Shown here: positions 33,813 through 44,615 of the stretch, one piece after another
Layout of the letters: every line of letters starts with the position of its first letter
Position numbering within the stretch: the stretch's first letter is position 1
Source: Fagopyrum homotropicum
Taxonomy: Eukaryota > Streptophyta > Magnoliopsida > Caryophyllales > Polygonaceae
Assembly: GCA_033239125.1 (NCBI GenBank)
Contig: BSWB01000001.1
Span: forward strand, 41,947,501-42,011,500
Length of the DNA stretch: 64,000 nt
Direction: 5' to 3'
Notes under the pieces: generated by a model
Database searches by the model: none
What the model saw: the letters and a program-made list of their open reading frames with translations, nothing else
What the model was told of the DNA's origin: nothing
Translations under genes and position numbers: made by a program

Positions 33813-34117
33813 TAAGGGCCCGTTTGTTTTAAACTCCGGAAACGAAAACGGAATGGAAACGAATCTAGTCCATACGTATACCATTGTTCAGGAAATTTTT
33901 TGAAATCATTCCTTGTGGTGTCATGGAAAATGCATTTGCTTATCTGTTTTGATTACTTTTGATACCCTATAGGGTAACAAAATTGGAGGAATCAAGTGCA
34001 TTTTTGATGAAATGGCAAGGAATGATTCCAAAATTATTCATGAACAAAGTACACATATAGACTAGATTCGTTTCCATTCCGTTTCCGTTTCCGGAGTTTA
34101 AACCAAACGGGCCCTAA
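33813..34117. mobile_element. Tourist-like (PIF/Harbinger) MITE, 299 bp
   Basis: Element 33816-34114 begins GGGCCCGTTTG and ends CAAACGGGCCC. The inverted repeats extend about 58 bp with very few mismatches, so nearly the whole element can fold back. It is flanked by the 3-bp duplication TAA (33813-33815, 34115-34117), the usual TWA target of PIF/Harbinger MITEs. Confidence 0.9.
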
Positions 34118-36989
34118 ATGTATTTCTATCATATACTACTGTTAGATAATCGAACATGTGAGTTTCTTTTGGTACGATCTTTGATGTTGTAGTTGACCAG
34201 TGAAAGCTTTGAAATTCTTATCATAAAGTCACTGAGTTGCAAATCTAGTGTTGAAGTTAAGAAAGGTTTACCATGTTAATTGTGGAAATCCTTTTTTTTT
34301 TCCTTTGCTCCACTAGAATGGCTTTGAACCGGTTGTTGGGTTTGTCCATGTACTTCATAATTTATATACTTTGGGAGCTTCAGCAAAGGAAATTCTATAC
34401 AATTGCCCAAAAACTAATGGAGAAATAAATAAGTAACGGCTAGGTTAATAAATGCGTACGAAATGGACTAAACTGAAACCTCGAGCAACCGAAAAGTAAA
34501 ACTTCGTCGTCATCAACCGAAAAAGGTGAAATCTCAAGGACACCAAATGGAGTTTTCCTAAAGTAGATATGAATGATAAAACATTTATATGTACAAGAGT
34601 GACACATTCCAATACTCATGAGAATTTTTCTTAGCCTAGAGCAAAAACTAATATGAATGATAAAATAATTTATTCTAGTGATATATTTGTTGGACAAATA
34701 TGAGGAAGTGTTTTTGTTAAGAGGTTATTCTAATCTCATATATATTCTCACTTTGGCATCATTATTGATCATCGAATACTTCTTATGTCCGATATGTAGG
34801 GATTGTAATTGAGTTAGAGTGCCTATTCCATCAGGGAGGTTAATAAATTTATTATTTGCAAGGGATATCATCAAAAAAAAAGAGAGCACACAAAACAACA
34901 TATAATGTAGTTAATATGCACAAGTCAACACATAAACAATAAGTTACCATGTTGATAAAAAGGAAATAAAGCAAGTAATTGAGTTAGAGCGCCTATTTTA
35001 TAAGGGAGATTAGTAACAATGACAAGTAGGTTGTACTTTGAAGCACTTTGCATATTGAGCACCTGTTATTTAGCAAGTCAGGTTCCAAACAATTCTAAAC
35101 TAAGCATGATTTGGGCATAAATGTGGATATCAAAATTTCCAAAGGATAAGAATGGATCAATAAATGATTTGAAAGATCTCGTTTTCCGAATTCCAAAAAT
35201 GTATGAATACTTGCTCTAGTATGGATCTAACTCCTACTTCCTAAAAGGCTTAGCCACCTACTTAATTAAAAGAATTAAACTCTTGCTTCGAAAGGTACCT
35301 AATCCTTGCCTTAAAGAGATCCATCTCTTACTTTGTCTAGGCCTTAGCCACCTGCTTTGTAAGGTATCATCCACATGCTTCGTAAGGCCTCAGTCACCCG
35401 CCTCACTAGTTTTTAAAGCCAAAGAAAGAATAAGAAAGAGTTAGTTTGTTTGACAAGAGTAACCCCATGTACTGATTAAACGTACGCCCCACAAGTCTTC
35501 AAAACAAATATATGAAAGAGTGAATTTGCTGTGTAGCCTTAGTTCACTAATTTTGTTTAGTAATTGTGAATCTCAATAACTTTGTTAGAATATGACCTTT
35601 TTGAAAATTTTAAGACTAATTTACCCTTATACAAAAATCTAAAAGATTTCTAATTGATTATTGTCTTTTAATTGACCCACAATCCCTAATTGAAGAAGAT
35701 GTATTTTGAAGGAGTTACCAATTTTGATTAGCGTAATTAATTAGTAATTGATCTTGTACAAGAAAATTTTACAAGAATTGATAAAACTAGCATGTTACAT
35801 GTTTGTACTCTTCATGTAAATCATGTATCATCAATTTTTCTCTGGAATAAATGGGTTTGGAAGAAAAAAATGAACCGTGTGATTTTTTGTACAAGAAAAG
35901 TATTTACAATAATTTTTGTACAAGAAAATTAGTTTACAAGCAAAAGTTCAAGTATCATAATTAACATATATTTATAATTGTGGGAGGGTGGGGCAATCAA
36001 CCAAAGATCATGGTGACTACGTTCGTTTATTAATTTTTCATATTTCTTGTAAGAATTATAAAATTACAAGAAAATTCAAGAAATATAAATTATAAGAAAA
36101 TAAGTATCATTTACAAGAATAAATTATAAATTTACAAGAAAATCTGTCTCATTTACAAGAATAAGTTACAGTAAAGTTATAAGAGAAATGTCTAAATTAA
36201 GATAAAATTTATTATAATAAATAAGGGTAAATCTGCCATTATTTGTTTAGGCTATTTACTTAAAAATTTATATACCTAACTTATTTACTAAACAAAATTG
36301 ATCATTGAGTGCATTTCATCAAATTCTCTCTATATGAAACCCTACTTTTACGACACAAAGTGCATTACAATGCCAACATGTCATCAATGCCAACTCGATA
36401 TACCAAGGACAAAGCAAGACCATTGCGGTAGAAAATAATATAGTAAGAGCATCTTACTTGGCGATTAAAGAAGGTCAAAGGATCAAGACAATAAAAGTGG
36501 AATTAAATACATTTAATGATAAATATTGAGAATTGAAGATATATATTATCACAATATTTAAGGTAAAATCGGTTACAAGCTAGCAAGATTGCAATGAATG
36601 TTGGTCATTAATGGTCGTTGTAATGTATCATATAAATAGGCTAGAGACGGGAACAAGACGAAGGCTAGATAGACGATGAAATAACGAATACTTGCGAGCT
36701 AAACACTTATGCTTTAGAAAACTCTCTTTTGTATTCTTTTCCTCGTTACGAACTTACAGGCGTAAAATCGTCGTGTGCCTATCAAATGTTTTATCATAGA
36801 CGTATCTACTAAACTAAGTATAGCAAACAAGTAAGGGTTGAACTCAAGAGAGACCAAAACATCAAATTATATTGCATAATAAAAATCACCAAACATAACA
36901 CTATATGCTAGAATAAGCGTATAGGTCGACCTTACTTGCCAAGGAGGGATGGAAAATTCTTAGATACCGTGTCATGGTAGATTCTTCTT
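34118..36989. other. AT-rich intergenic DNA with degenerate repeats, no gene
   Basis: No coding frame is supported. It holds short degenerate units around 35217-35410 (related to CCACCTGCTTCGTAAGGC), many TTACAAGAA units around 35750-36180, and a possible LTR-like stretch at 36420-36790 with a TATAAATAGG string at 36630-36645 and a TTGTATTC-rich end. Confidence 0.45.
35551..36305. mobile_element. Possible TIR element with TTACAAGAA sub-repeats
   Basis: AATTTTGTTTAGTAA near 35556-35570 is inverted as TTACTAAACAAAATT near 36285-36299, with TTACAAGAA repeats between. No target duplication is clear, so this is tentative. Confidence 0.3.
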
Positions 36990-37433
36990 CTTATTATACG
37001 TTTGCTCGAACTATAGCCATTTCCATAATACTATATGCTTTTTCAGTGCTCATTGATCCTTGATTTAGGTTTTCTAGCCTTTGATGGAGCTCCCTTCCGT
37101 GATGGGGTGGATCGAACCTTGCCCTCATGATGGCCTTCATGTGATCCATGTGGTGATGTCCACATCTAGACTTCATCTTCTCTCCTTCACCAGATTAGTC
37201 CACCAAATTAAAGCATAATCAGTGAACTCGAGTGCATCATACATTCATACTATACCTTTTGGCCTTCAAGGACGTTGTGGCAACTTCATATTTGTTCTAC
37301 TTTAGCTTCCCAAGCTAAATAGATGTTCACGTCACATTTACCCTCAAATTGGGGAATCTTTAGTTTGGATTTAGAGAACATTTTCATCTCTTGTACTTGT
37401 TCTCTTGGCACATCCTCATCTTTCTCTTCAAAG
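36990..37433 (-). pseudogene. Ty3 Gag core fragment, decayed
   Basis: The minus-strand translation shows a K-I-P-Q-F-E-G-K string followed by Y-L-A-W-E (about 37370-37310), then after a frame change M-K-A-I-M-R-A-R-F and R-E-L-H-Q-R-L-E-N-L (37140-37060). This order matches the retrotransposon Gag core seen in plant chromovirus-type elements. Its upstream part is cut off by the solo LTR at 37439. The N-terminus may be at 49950-50148. Confidence 0.7.
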
Positions 37434-38959
37434 TTCAGTGTAACAGTAAAAAATCTAAGATGACCTAATCGAGAGTTTTAAGGAATTAAATCCGTTTTAA
37501 CACGAGATACCTCTCGAGGTAACCTGCTCCTAGATGATATCATACCCCGGTGTTATTTGGAGCATTTGGGAGCTTCAATTAATAAAAATACAGTTGAGAG
37601 AAATGATCAGGACATCGGACATGTCCTAGATATGAAAAAACATGGAAAGGCAATACGGCCAAAAGAGTCGCTATTTTGTTTCTTAGCGGCTAAGAAAGAC
37701 GGCTTAGGAATACGCGTTTTTTGAGACAATTGCGGAATAATTATCCATACAATATTTCAGATTTATTATTCCAATTTCGATAAGTTTGGAGAAGGAGGCT
37801 TAAACCGCTTTCGGATCGGTGAAAGGATAATTATCGACTCCGCTAAAGGATAATTATCGTCTTCGCTATAAATAGCGGAAATATCGTTTATTAATTCATT
37901 TTCTTTCACGTTTCCTCGTAAAAGCTCTAATTTCTCTCAACCTTCAAACTCAGATCTACTCTTCGTTTCTAATCCGATTTCAAATCTGTTTGAGTTTTTG
38001 GATTCCTCTCTTCATTCTCTTCATTTTGGTACCGAGTTTCTACATTTCCGAGCAATGGAAGGTCTAGTCGAGCATATATGATACTAGGGAGGTTCCGTCG
38101 CTTAGATTTCGGTGAATTTGATGGTGTCCGAGCGCAGCCTGCGTCGTTGTGATTCCGAATCTTCTTTCGGATCTTCAATCGGGTTAGTAACGAATAAGTT
38201 ATGAATTTATTCGTTTTTCGTATTGCGATTTGGCCTAAATTGACCTTAGGCTTGTCAAAATGGATAACTGGAAATTCCATTATGCTCGTTACATTATTCT
38301 GGTGATTATGAGCTATTTGTTTGTTGACATTTGATGACAGTGGGTTCAGAAATTGCCTGCGGGCAAAACGTTATTCTGGCGAAATTTAATTAATTAATTG
38401 AAGTTTAATTAATTAAATTGGGATTATAGAGGAGGATATAAGTTAATTAAATTCAAAGGAATGAATTTAACTGGTGTTTGAACCGAGGAGTTTAATACGA
38501 GGAATATGATATTCTCCGCAAGTGTTGTTGAAGGTTTTGGTTAACTATAGCTTAGTTCTTTGTGAGCGTATCCAAGCACGATAAAGGAGGATAGTCCGAG
38601 TGGGAAACGGACTCAATAGTTGGTTTGCGAGGTTTTATTGTTCTTACCCGCGAGGTATGTGTATATGAATTACACTTGCTTAATATATGTTATGTATTTA
38701 ATATGCCATGATTTTATGCATGCTTGAGTGTATATATCTGTTTGGTATGATTTTATGCATGTTTATATATATATGAGTGGAATGATGATGATGACTTGAT
38801 ATGATATATGAATGCATGCATGAGGTACATGAGATGATAATGGAAAGAATATGATGGAAGAATATGATGAAAGCATGAAATTGAGTTATGATATGGAAGT
38901 GATAATATAGGATGTTAATTGATTAATTAGCCCAATTGGGTCCCGCACGGGTTTTCGGG

Positions 38960-39090
38960 GGACGAGGTCGCTACCTGATCTACAGGGGGCCTCAAGATGA
39001 GAAAAATAGTCCAAGATCGCAACCTGATCTACAGGGGGTCTTAGGACAAGATGGCCGAGGTCGCTACCTGATCTACAGGGGGCCTAGGAC
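38960..39090 (+). repeat. Three sub-repeats inside the solo LTR
   Basis: CTACCTGATCTACAGGGGG or a one-base variant occurs three times (about 38971, 39021 and 39064), each preceded by a GAGGTCG-type or AGATCG string. Confidence 0.8.
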
Positions 39091-39110
39091 GCTATCGGGT
39101 TGGCCAACCG

Positions 39111-39145
39111 AAAGAAAAAAAAGAAAGAAAGAAAGAAAGAAAAGA
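39111..39145. repeat. GAAA microsatellite
   Basis: Run of GAAA units with A-rich interruptions, inside the solo LTR. Confidence 0.85.
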
Positions 39146-39349
39146 AATACGAAAGCACATGAGAAAATATATCGTACGATCAGTTGGGGCTAGTTAGTTA
39201 ATTATCACCTATGCATCGATGCGATCGAGTCTAGCATGCTATATGTTAGTTTATGATTATTTATATGTGATGCTATGATATGAGATATTTATATGAGATT
39301 ATATGTTTATATGTGGTGTGATAATATGCTTGATTGTTTATATGTTATG

Positions 39350-41119
39350 TGATAGCATGAATTATTGTCTATATTTTGGGGCCTGTTTAGACGTTTTATC
39401 TTCAATAATCTGCATGTTTGGATGTATATTATGTGATTATATTGTCGTTTCATCTACCTTTGCGGGAATCGAGGTCTACACCAAGTTTTGTTGTAATCGT
39501 AGGTGAAATGGCACGTTTTACATCAAATTGGAGCAAAAGGAGCTAAGGAGTCATTGGAGCTACATTCAGGAGCTTAAGGAAGAATCCAGGAATCATGGAA
39601 TTGGGTTAGAGATTCACTTTGGACCAGATTTGAGAGATTTCACATTCAGTTGTGATTCACCTCGGTTGACTACAGAGTCACCTCGACCGAGGTGATCCAG
39701 AGGAGCTGACTCAACCGAGGCGAACACCTTGGACGCGGCAAGGATATTTTATTCTTGGCTGAGATCTTTTATCTTTGGAAAGAGGATCTTATATTTTTGG
39801 GCTGGATTCGTGGAAGGAAGAAGATAATTTAGCCCATATATTTTACCTATTTTTATGGGAAAAGATCTTTCTAAGATATCTTATCTTTGGAGGGTAATTT
39901 TCCTATAAAAAGGGTTGGATTTTCCACAAATCCACACTCGCTATCACCCACATCCCGCATACCACCGATAATCTGCTTATACACCGCTTAGGGCTGGAAG
40001 ATTTGAAGAACCTTTTTGAAGGTTGAAGGAAGATTGAAGGAAGAAAGTTTATAGCTTTTATAACTTTGGGAATGGTTTTGTAAGATTCCCTTAGATTCCC
40101 TTCATTGTTGTTTGTCTTATTGGATTTTGATCCAAGGAACGCTTGTTGATTGATAATTAATTCAGTTATTGAAGCCTTTCTCTTAAGGTTTTTTTGTTCA
40201 ATTATTCTCTTTCTTCCCTTATATTTGATTATTGCTTTCATGATGATGAGTGGCTAATTTCCTTGTGTGATTCTAGGGTGATTGGCTGAAGGTTGTGGGA
40301 AAAACAATGATAGAATAATCTTAATCACAGTAGGATCCTGAAAGCTCGAGTCTTTATCCTTAACCCTAAAGCATATCGCTCAGTCGATGAACATCTCGGC
40401 CGGGGTGGAATTCTTCTGACCGAGGTGACTTATCTGATCCGAAACTGAGAGTTAAGTGTTAGAGTTTGCCAAATCCTATTCTTATTACACCTTTCCTGGT
40501 TCAATGCAAGCCTAGGATGAGACTTACCCGGTAATTCCTTTGTTTGTTTACCCAAGATCATAAGCGTAGGTAATAAAGGTTTATCCTTTATTGGGATTTG
40601 AGTGTGCTTTCATCCCATCTATGTGAGTTAGCCTGAGACTTACCCGGTAAAGGTTGATTCTATTCCCTTAGTTGGAGTGTTAGTTTGAGGTTATAGTTCT
40701 TTTCCTTAATTCCTTGAGACTTACCCGGTAATAGGAGTTACGGTTTGGGGTTAGTGAGTAGTGAGACTTACCCGGTGATCTATTCTACTTTAGTAACACC
40801 TTCCCTATGCAAATATCTCAGCTTTGTCCGCTTATCTTTAGATCTTGAGTTGGAACCACAACTAGATGCTTTAATCCCTAGAATTGCATATTTCCTTAAT
40901 TGACTTTTTATCATCTTTGATTGCTTTGATCACTTTTGTGGTTAGTAGTTACATTGACAAACCTATACCTGTTTTGTTTCACTAAGTCCCTGTGATCGAC
41001 CCCTGGAATTTCTTGCTTTTTACTACGATTGACCCGTACACTGCGGGTTCGCATCCTTGTTTTAAGCTTACATCTAGGGTTATAAATTTAAAGCTTGCAC
41101 ACACCGTTTGAAGCGAACA
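39350..41119 (+). repeat. A2 5' LTR (1770 bp)
   Basis: TATAAAAA at 39904-39911, about 555 nt from the LTR start, the same relative place as in A1. Palindrome CACCTCGACCGAGGTG at 39679-39694 with half sites on both sides. The 15-mer TGAGACTTACCCGGT occurs four times at 40518, 40634, 40725 and 40762 downstream of the TATA. The U5 string CCGTACACTGCGGGTTCGC is at 41034-41052. Confidence 0.94.
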
Positions 41120-41125
41120 AGTTTT

Positions 41126-41143
41126 TGGCGCCGTTACCGGGGA
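41126..41143 (+). other. A2 primer binding site (tRNA-Asp, one mismatch)
   Basis: TGGCGCCGTTACCGGGGA differs from the complement of the tRNA-Asp 3' end at one base (A for G). It starts 6 nt after the LTR end. Confidence 0.85.
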
Positions 41144-41243
41144 CTTGGTCTAGACCGAGCCGGTTGCGGTTGTCTTTCGGGGCTATTGCCCTTGTTGCTA
41201 TTAACCATTTGTCCTATGAGTTTTGTAGTTTTCAGGATATCCG

Positions 41244-41903
41244 ATGACTACATTTGATCCAGCCTGGATAGCAAGACAAAATGCTAGGGCGGACCATTAT
41301 GAATACTTGGAGGAGAAATACTCCTTCTATTGGTTCAACAATGAAAGGGAAAGAGAAGAGGCCATTAAGCATGAACTTGCAATGTGGGATGAACTGAATG
41401 TCCCTAAAAAGATTTATGAGCAATTCCTTGAAGATTCTCTTGAATCAAGATGGGAGAGGTTGATGAAGAGGGTGGAGGAGCTCAAGGAAAGCACCCTATC
41501 CTATGCTAAGCCGAAAGAGGAGCATAAGGAAGTGCTGCAAGTTTCAAGCATTCCTCCAATCAAACCAGAAGTTTCTCCTGAAGCATTTGAGGGAAAAGAA
41601 GATGTGGAAGATTTCGATCTAACTGTTGAGACCTCGGCCGAGGTGAAAGAGAGATCGGCCGAGGTGGAAGAAAAATCTGTAGAACTGGAAGAGGAAGATG
41701 CAGAGAACTTTGACCAACCTACTGAGACTGTGGTCAAAGTGGAAGGAAGATCATCTGAGTTGGGAGGAATTTCGTGTGTGGATTATCAAATCAACACGAA
41801 ACTTGTCTCAAGCTTTGGAGAACTTTACAAGGTACATTCTCCTACTTCATTTGAAATCCCTATTAAAATTTCTGATTTTTTCAGGAATGCACCGGAGAGT
41901 TGA
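41244..41903 (+). CDS. A2 ORF in the gag position, unrecognised acidic protein (219 aa)
   Basis: Open frame starting about 100 nt after the PBS. The first 90 residues are charged and probably helical; the rest is Glu/Val-rich. I see no Gag core and no similarity to the A1 Gag beyond position. Residues near 125-145 are encoded by the family palindrome ACCTCGGCCGAGGT (41631-41644) and a second copy just after, which gives a repeated S-A-E-V pattern. It could be a decayed and reshaped Gag N-terminus or a captured sequence. Whether it is translated is unknown. Confidence 0.5.
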   Translation: MTTFDPAWIARQNARADHYEYLEEKYSFYWFNNEREREEAIKHELAMWDELNVPKKIYEQFLEDSLESRWERLMKRVEELKESTLSYAKPKEEHKEVLQVSSIPPIKPEVSPEAFEGKEDVEDFDLTVETSAEVKERSAEVEEKSVELEEEDAENFDQPTETVVKVEGRSSELGGISCVDYQINTKLVSSFGELYKVHSPTSFEIPIKISDFFRNAPES

Positions 41904-42002
41904 AGGTCTCTTCCGAAAGAACCTCCCAAGATCAAGATGAAACCTCCCTTGAATTTGCTGAAAGTAAATGCTCCTTGGACTGAAAGGAGTGGAGTTCACG
42001 AG

Positions 42003-42131
42003 CACTTCAACGCTAAGGCAACAAAGTGTTATTTGTTCAAGTATGGGGTCCCTCGTATGCTAAGGACCTTGTACCATCCCCAAGCTAAAGATGGGGAAGC
42101 TAATAGGATTCTCGAGAAGCTGTTTTCTTGA
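42003..42131 (+). pseudogene. A2 integrase scrap
   Basis: About 40 residues resemble the A1 integrase around its PYHPQ block: K-Y-G-V near 42037, Y-H-P-Q near 42070 and I-L-E-K-L near 42108. The glutamate position follows. Everything from protease to the integrase core is gone. Confidence 0.7.
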
Positions 42132-43229
42132 TCAAGGAAAGGATGGGACAAAAGACTAAGTTATGTCCCACAAAAAAAGAGGAAGACCGGTAGGATTCCG
42201 GTGAGGACCAAACCGTACAAGCTTGTACGTAGGAGATCCTACCATTTGCCGGTTTAGTTAGGAACCGGAACCTTTTTGGGAGAGTATTATTATGGATCCG
42301 ATGAGCACTTGCACTTGTTGGAGCGTTTGATAGGCTTACTTATCTCACCCCATGATGAAGGTGAAGTATGGGGTGAGGATGCCTCCCATCACGCATAGAG
42401 ATGACGTACGGTCCAGCTAGCGACCTTAAAACAAGCGCTTCTTGGGAGGCAACCCAAGGTATTGCTTTCTTTTCCCTTTTTCTAGTCTAGCTTTAGATAG
42501 TTTGCTTTTGCTTTGCTTTGTTTTGTTTTTGGCGTCCTAGACAGACAACAGGTGACATCTAAGGAAGGAATACAACCCAGGAGCACAACTGGAAGGACAG
42601 AAGTTCGAGAATTTGAGAAGACGGAGTTTGACTGAGACACATCTCGGTTGCTGTCACAGCACCTCGACCGAGATGATTCTTGAGCAACCGAGGTGATTAG
42701 GGTTTCTGAAGATTCACCTCGGTCCGTACACCTCGGTCCAGTCGAGACCATCTCGACCGAGGTGACAGCAATTCTAGAAAAGGGTATAAAAGGGGCTGAA
42801 GATTTCTCTCTTCTCTTTACCCTCTTCTCGACCGCGGCGCATCTTCCACCTCGTTCCTCCGTTCTTCGATCATTTTCGACGATTCTTGTTTCCAAACTGA
42901 GAGGAAAGGATAGAGGATCGCATTGCAAGGACCAATCTGCAAAAAGAACGAATCGAATCGACCGAATATGGGTAATTATCGAAAAAACCCTAACTTCGTC
43001 TTTCTCTACTGATTTCTCTCATTCTGAGCTTTGGTTGCCCCTACATTTGCTGAGAAACAGATTAAGTACCCCATAGGAACCTGTGGTAGTGATTTTGGGG
43101 GAAAAGAACAGGATTTTTGAGGGAATCGATCGAGCAGAGTTTCGCCTCGGTCCAGTCGGCCTGTGCCTCGGCCGAGGTGTTCTACAGAGTTGTCAAGGCG
43201 ACCGAGGTGACCTGACAGTTTGCAGAAAG
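42132..43229 (+). promoter_or_regulatory. A2 linker with conserved hairpin, palindrome cluster and internal TATA
   Basis: Order on the plus strand: hairpin CTTGGGAGGCAACCCAAG (42441-42458), a cluster of CACCTCG/CGAGGTG sites (about 42640-42767, last copy 18 nt before the TATA), TATAAAAG (42785-42792), then a leader of about 440 nt to the second ORF at 43230 with more sites at 43143-43210. This mirrors the A1 linker. Confidence 0.6.
42441..42458 (+). other. Conserved hairpin, A2 copy
   Basis: Identical to the A1 copy at 10996-11013 and flanked on both sides by further matches (AAGCGCTT before, GTATTG after). Confidence 0.8.
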
Positions 43230-44615
43230 ATGAGTTCTGAGAGACAGTTGGTCCTGAGGGACAGATCTTCTCCTTCTCCTTCTTCTACTTCCCGCCGCAC
43301 TAGACCGGTGATCCACGAGAGACACCAGGTCGATTATGACCGCATAGCGGCCCGTCCAGTGATTGCACCCCGCTTCCTGGACATTTCAGCTTTTGACTGC
43401 CTCCACGTTGATGATGATTTGAGGCGCATGATTTCTGCCGTGGGGCTGGAGCAGTTCACAGAGATTAGAGCTCCGGCCTATCTAGAGCCTACACTGGAGT
43501 TTGTCAGCTCCTTTACCTACCTGCCTACCGAGCGCGCCGTGAAGTACCGATTGATGAACTGGAACTACTTGGTTCCCTTAGATCACTGGCGGGATATCTT
43601 TGGCTTCCCGATTCCGACCGTTGCTGATTTTCCCTCCCGAGCTGTAGCTAGGGAGTTCTGGGGACAGATAGCTCACGTGGTTGAGCATGCTGACAGATGG
43701 AGACCTGGAGATTCCAGGGAGAGGATTATATTCCATCTTGCTTTCAGATTGTCCCACATGATCTTCAGTTAGACTCTTCTGGCGCGTACTGAGATGCCCC
43801 AGAAGGTCAAAGAGGGCGAGCTTCTGAGTTTATACTGCATGGTGACTGGGGGAGTCCCAAGCTTTGGATTGATGCTGGCAGAGGACTTGCATAGGATAAA
43901 GGCGAAGGGGAAGGGCGACATTTGGTGTGGAGGCATTGTGACTCATATTGCGAGTTACATGGATATGGACCTCAGTGCTTGTACCATGGTGGCGGCTGCC
44001 AAGCCGCTTGGACTTCAGGAGATGATTACTCGGAAGATACTGGTTCCCCGAGGACTTACTACGCCATATATGACGATGCCATGGGAGCCGACTACACCAC
44101 AGTGGATCAGATGGCCAGCTCAGTTCTCCGTGTTTGATCCACACTACTGGCAGACTGCGTGGATTCCACTGATGGAGGATGCTAGAGAGGCAGCATTTGC
44201 AATAGCTCAGGGGCCAGCTGAGGAGGACGAGGCTGAGGATGATGATGATGATGTTGCTGAGGATGGTGGTGTTCCTATGGATACGGGCACAGACACAGCT
44301 GGGACTAGTGCGCCGGTCATCGATTTGGATGATGACAAGACCGAGGAGGAGCCGGCTGCAGCACCAGCACGTCCTGCTAGGCGTAGGGTACGCCGGCAGA
44401 GGGATCCACTTGCTTACCGTCGGATCGATGATCTGACGGATCAGATGATCGATTCCTATGCTGCCATGTCCCTAGAGATCCGAGAGATGCAGGAGAGATT
44501 ACACTACCAGCACGTGATGGCTGAGATTCAATTTCAGCATGTCATGGGCTATCCTTTCGACCCATCTCAGCACCCGTATGTGCCACCACCACCACCACCG
44601 GATCGTGATTATTGA
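43230..44615 (+). pseudogene. A2 second ORF, Athila ORF1-family-like, one in-frame stop
   Basis: Homologous to the A1 protein at 8651-10225: shared order of R-P-V-I-A-P-R-F, R-L-M-N, IFGF, FHLA, GGIVTHIA and MPWE blocks, then an acidic tail and a Pro run before the stop. Length is 461 residues against 524. A TAG at 43770-43772 splits the frame near residue 181, where A1 has a sense codon; otherwise the frame is open. An earlier ATG at 43083 adds palindrome-containing sequence and is less likely as a start. The frame's survival in an element that lost pol suggests either recent decay or selection for this protein. Confidence 0.8.

Noticed and set aside
34440..34697. 85-aa minus-strand frame
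   Set aside because: AT-rich region with no domain, no intron structure and no nearby supporting signal.
42482..42928. 148-aa minus-strand frame
   Set aside because: Covers the A2 palindrome cluster and TATA on the opposite strand; no homologue in A1.
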